A stretch of 64,000 nucleotides of DNA from Undaria pinnatifida. Lineage: Eukaryota > Sar > Phaeophyceae > Laminariales > Alariaceae. Each line of letters begins with the position of its first letter. Positions within the stretch are counted from its first letter, which is position 1. The translations under genes were made by a program, and so were the position numbers. The stretch covers positions 15,534,073 through 15,598,072 of the forward strand of contig JABAKD010000027.1 of NCBI GenBank assembly GCA_012845835.1, given 5' to 3'. The notes under the pieces are model-generated. The model did not search any database and was not told the DNA's origin. It worked only from the letters and a program-made list of their open reading frames with translations. This document shows, piece by piece, positions 61,265 through 64,000 of the stretch.

Positions 61265-63310
61265 TTTCATCCGGCTTCCACTATCAATAGATCTATCTCG
61301 GCCACCCGGTTCAAACTGAAGCTGTCGTCAAATCCTTCCTCCTTTATTTCTTGACGATCCAGGTCCTCCCAATCACCGTCTAGATATCTCACTCACCAGT
61401 ACAGGCCTCTGAAGCCGTACACCGCTCCCACGAATACCTTTCTCCGGCTACGGACGTCGGCAAACTGCCTCCGGATTTTGTTCCTATTGGGTACCATGTA
61501 TGTAGCCTTAAGCGTCTCTTACCTGGAAGCCGCTTCCCTTTCCCCCCTTGTTGGCATTTCTGGTGGTCGAGTTCGGTGGTCTGCTCCATGGTACCGCTCC
61601 CGCAAGGCGTCAAACATGTCCAGTTGCAGTGGGTGTAAAGCTTCATTTTTCTCCTTCCCCGTTCAGCCAGATAGGTTCGACTCCGTCCCGTGCCTGCCCC
61701 TATATTCCTAGACTCACGTGTCTTTCCTGACCCACGAGACTTTGCGCCGTTTAGCGTATACAACGGTGCTCCTGCATTGAAAGCCTAAGCAAGTCCAATG
61801 TCCCCCCCCCAGGTGCGAACGCGTCCATAAATACATGGCGCAGTTCCACCGGGCGCTTGTGAAAAGGCTTGATGTCCACCGCAGACTCTGTTGCCTTCCT
61901 CGCACTGCGGCTGTTTAGGTGTACCGCGTAGCCGAGGCCTAGCTCTGGGTGTATCATATGGACTACCTGCCATGGCCCCGTTCAGTGCTCGTGGGTTAAC
62001 TTCGAGTGAACCCTTTCCGAGAAATTCAACCCCACCCCAGAAAGATGCTCGCCCCATCTCTCCTGCTCAGCGGCAGCATGGTCAGTGCTCACCTACACTG
62101 TCTGGATGCTACCATCGAACATATGGATAAGACACCTCCGAGAGCCGCTTTCCTTCAGCGTCCCGCTCAGCAGCGGCTTTAGCACGTGCTGATCTTCACG
62201 CCTGAACCCAAACAATACTGCTGATATTCCACGAAAAAAACAGAGGTGCTCACCACATCTTCCTACCTATTCAGCGATAATAGCCTCACACGTGCTTACC
62301 TTCACTGTGTAGATGGCTATCACCGGACCTACTCAAACGCCCACGGGAACTGCTTTCCGCAGCTTCTCGTGCTCAACAGCGGTTAGCACGCGTGCACCTT
62401 CACGGCCCAACAAAGTACTGCAAAGATGCACTCTATGGACGGGTTTATCTACATCCTCTATGCATCAGGTCAGGTTGCTTTTTACGACTCCCCTTTATAT
62501 TTGCACGCCATCGACGACAGGTGTACTCGAGTCTAATTGCGTGCGAGCACCTCGGTAAAAAAATAGACGGAATGTTGTCGGAAACGAGGTAAGGCTAGAG
62601 TTTGGTGTGATGCGTGGGATCCAGCATGCAGGGAGTACATATCGGTCCCATATTTAATGCCAAGGCTTCCAGAGTTCGAAAATACCACCTGGAGTCTCCC
62701 CCACCCTTTCGACCGCTCCCTGGGCACGGGGGTGATTGGTGGGACCGTAGTCTATCGACACTCTCAGCCACTGGCACAATTTTTTTACCACCTGCGCTAT
62801 GAATTCCCCCCAGCATCGCTCCGGATCGAAAGTGACACCCTGATGGTCAAGAGCAGTTCCGACCGCTTGCGACTCACCCCTTCGACATCCTTCGACGGCA
62901 ATGGTTAGGCAAACAGAAACTCGCTGGCTCTATCCACCACAACCAACATAGTCTATACCTGTTTCCGTCTTGCGACTGTTGTTCGCCGTCTTTTGGATGT
63001 CCATCTCGAGGTTTTCATACGGCCGCATAAACTGGCGGGCATCATGGCTACCCGCTGAATATTGTTTTGCTCGTTTTCTTCTCCTGCAGCCCCACGAGGG
63101 GCCATACTCGCTTACATCCTTGACGAAAATCGGCCAGTTGTGCTTGCCCTCGGCGAGCAAAAGTGTGCGTGCCACACCTGGATGGCCAAACGTGCTGTGA
63201 ACCAGCGATCAGCGCAAAGACCTCAGCTAACATCACCCTCGGGATTGCTAACAACTTAGTCTAGTGTCCTCGCCTTCAGCGGCAGAACGCCTTGCTTTCG
63301 TCATCCAGCA
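61265..63310 (-). pseudogene. Ty3/gypsy-like pol relic: integrase, then methyltransferase-like and Tudor-like segments
   Basis: Read on the minus strand across several frames. N-terminal integrase part: HNWPIFVKDVSEYGPSWGC RRRKR. Catalytic core: LEMDIQ (first Asp at 63001-62999), a VVVDRASEFLFA segment, SIRSDAGG (second Asp at 62816-62814), then WLRVSIDYGPTNHPRAQGA and VERVG (Glu at 62710-62708), giving D,D-35-E spacing once a lost base in a G run is allowed for. WDRYVLPACWIPRITPNSS closes the core. Further on are KPFHKRPVELRHVFMDAFAP GGGTLDL (61.95-61.8 kb) and VRYLDGDWEDLDRQEI (about 61.36 kb), the latter preceded by an in-frame TGA. Frameshifts and stops make it a relic. RT and gag are not in the window. 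Confidence 0.7.
62070..62500. other. Unassigned stretch inside the pol relic
   Basis: Two diverged copies of a block (CCGCTCAGCAGCGGCTTTAG..., GCTCAACAGCGGTTAGCACG...) at 62160-62190 and 62365-62395, each near a 'GTGCTCACCTACACTGTCTGGATG'-like word. No clear motif. Confidence 0.35.
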
Positions 63311-63756
63311 GATAGATGCTCTCCTCCCCCATCCCTTAGCGTTGTCTACCACGCCCTCCGTGATGATCGCTTTACTGCCGCTACAGCTGCTATACTTTTG
63401 ACTGCAAGGAGACATTACAATAGGAGCAAGGGCGCAGAATAAGATCCTGAGCTCCTAAAATGAGGATCTCTACTTCGAAGACATTCGTTCGCCCAGCCCG
63501 ACCAACGTTTCTATGCGCTCGAAGATTTTTATTGTTTTTTTTTCTCAACACAAATATTATCTTAAAGTTATCACACTACAATAATATATAATAACCCATA
63601 GACAATAATATATTATAACCCATAGTATAGTTACACTCTTGAGGAGCTCAACCGCTCAACCAATCAGAACGTCAGAACGTCAGAACGCCAGAAACATTTG
63701 TTAACCAAGCAAGTAAGTGCAACCAATCCCTACGGCACTTCTTTTCTCTTCTTTCT
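63311..63756. other. Gene-free stretch before the last SINE
   Basis: Contains a short tandem AATAATATATTATAACCCATA (63575-63625) and GTCAGAAC units (63668-63690). Bases 63640-63670 resemble the 'GAGGAGCTC...CCAATCAG' repeat family. No coding support. Confidence 0.4.
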
Positions 63757-63967
63757 TCGCACACTTCTACTTTCCAGCTTCTGGACAATCCGTGGTCACA
63801 GGTGTCGTTCCTTCTCCCCCCCGATTCTTGCCTTCAATTTTTATCGCGCATAGGGTTCAGCACTCCCACTGCTCGTCGATTTTTCATCGAGTGTTGCTAA
63901 CTCACGCTCTCGCGCTTTCCGCAAGTCAATTTGTGCACATGAAAAGTCCCAACGAATTTACACGCAC
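63757..63967 (-). mobile_element. tRNA-derived SINE, copy 3 (5'-truncated)
   Basis: Keeps the 3' body of the SINE (CTGGAAAGTAGAAGTGTGCG and inward) but diverges before the B box region, where 'GGCACTATAGAGGGA', a member of the CACTATA repeat family, follows. Confidence 0.75.
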
Positions 63968-64000
63968 TGGCACTATAGAGGGATGGCTCTAAGCTCATCC

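Overview
This is a piece of a eukaryotic nuclear genome that is intron-rich and repeat-rich. Nothing in it looks bacterial. Short GC-rich coding exons (67 to about 1060 bp) lie far apart between poorly conserved, AT- or homopolymer-rich introns. Splice sites are mostly GT-AG with pyrimidine-rich acceptors. Most entries in a naive six-frame translation are low-complexity shadows; the real genes only appear when exons are joined by splice sites and phase. A flagellar-type adenylate kinase 7 homologue, a Ty1/copia element with a UBN2-like Gag and a Ty3/gypsy pol relic suggest a flagellate alga, most likely a stramenopile such as a brown alga. That assignment is inference.

Layout. 1-1.6 kb: repeats. 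1.87-2.42 kb (+): one exon with a Tudor/chromo-barrel-like fold broken by a glycine (GGT) expansion. 4.34-12.25 kb (+): a multi-exon polytopic membrane protein of unknown family, with phase-consistent exons except one uncertain acceptor. 12.3-16.4 kb: repeats. 16.38-39.77 kb (-): an eight-exon AK7-like gene, with N-terminal NAD-fold domain, adenylate-kinase-like domain, Gly-rich linker, Dpy-30 motif and terminal coiled coil. Its introns (up to 7.8 kb) hold a tRNA-derived SINE, a TA-flanked inverted-repeat element and many satellites. 40.32-51.95 kb (+): a six-exon SGF11/ATXN7L3-like gene (SAGA deubiquitinase module), divergently arranged with AK7 and about 550 bp away. 54.4-56.05 kb (-): exons of an unrecognised, very basic protein. 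56.77-61.16 kb (+): a Ty1/copia element with both LTRs but missing protease, integrase and most of the RT, inserted in an open reading frame on the minus strand. 61.27-63.3 kb (-): a frameshifted Ty3/gypsy integrase relic followed by methyltransferase-like and Tudor-like segments. A third SINE copy ends the window.

The most unusual points are: (i) the AK7 homologue has lost the P-loop lysine and the Asp of the LDGFP motif, so it looks like a pseudokinase; (ii) a dispersed element of about 60 bp with a conserved hairpin core occurs nine times on both strands, and a filled/empty site comparison between two paralogous 0.9-kb repeats suggests that it moves; (iii) a non-autonomous inverted-repeat element of 864 bp flanked by TA; (iv) a gypsy pol relic that seems to carry a DNA N6/N4-methyltransferase-like module. 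All exon joins are hand-derived from splice motifs and phase; no alignment or transcript data were available.
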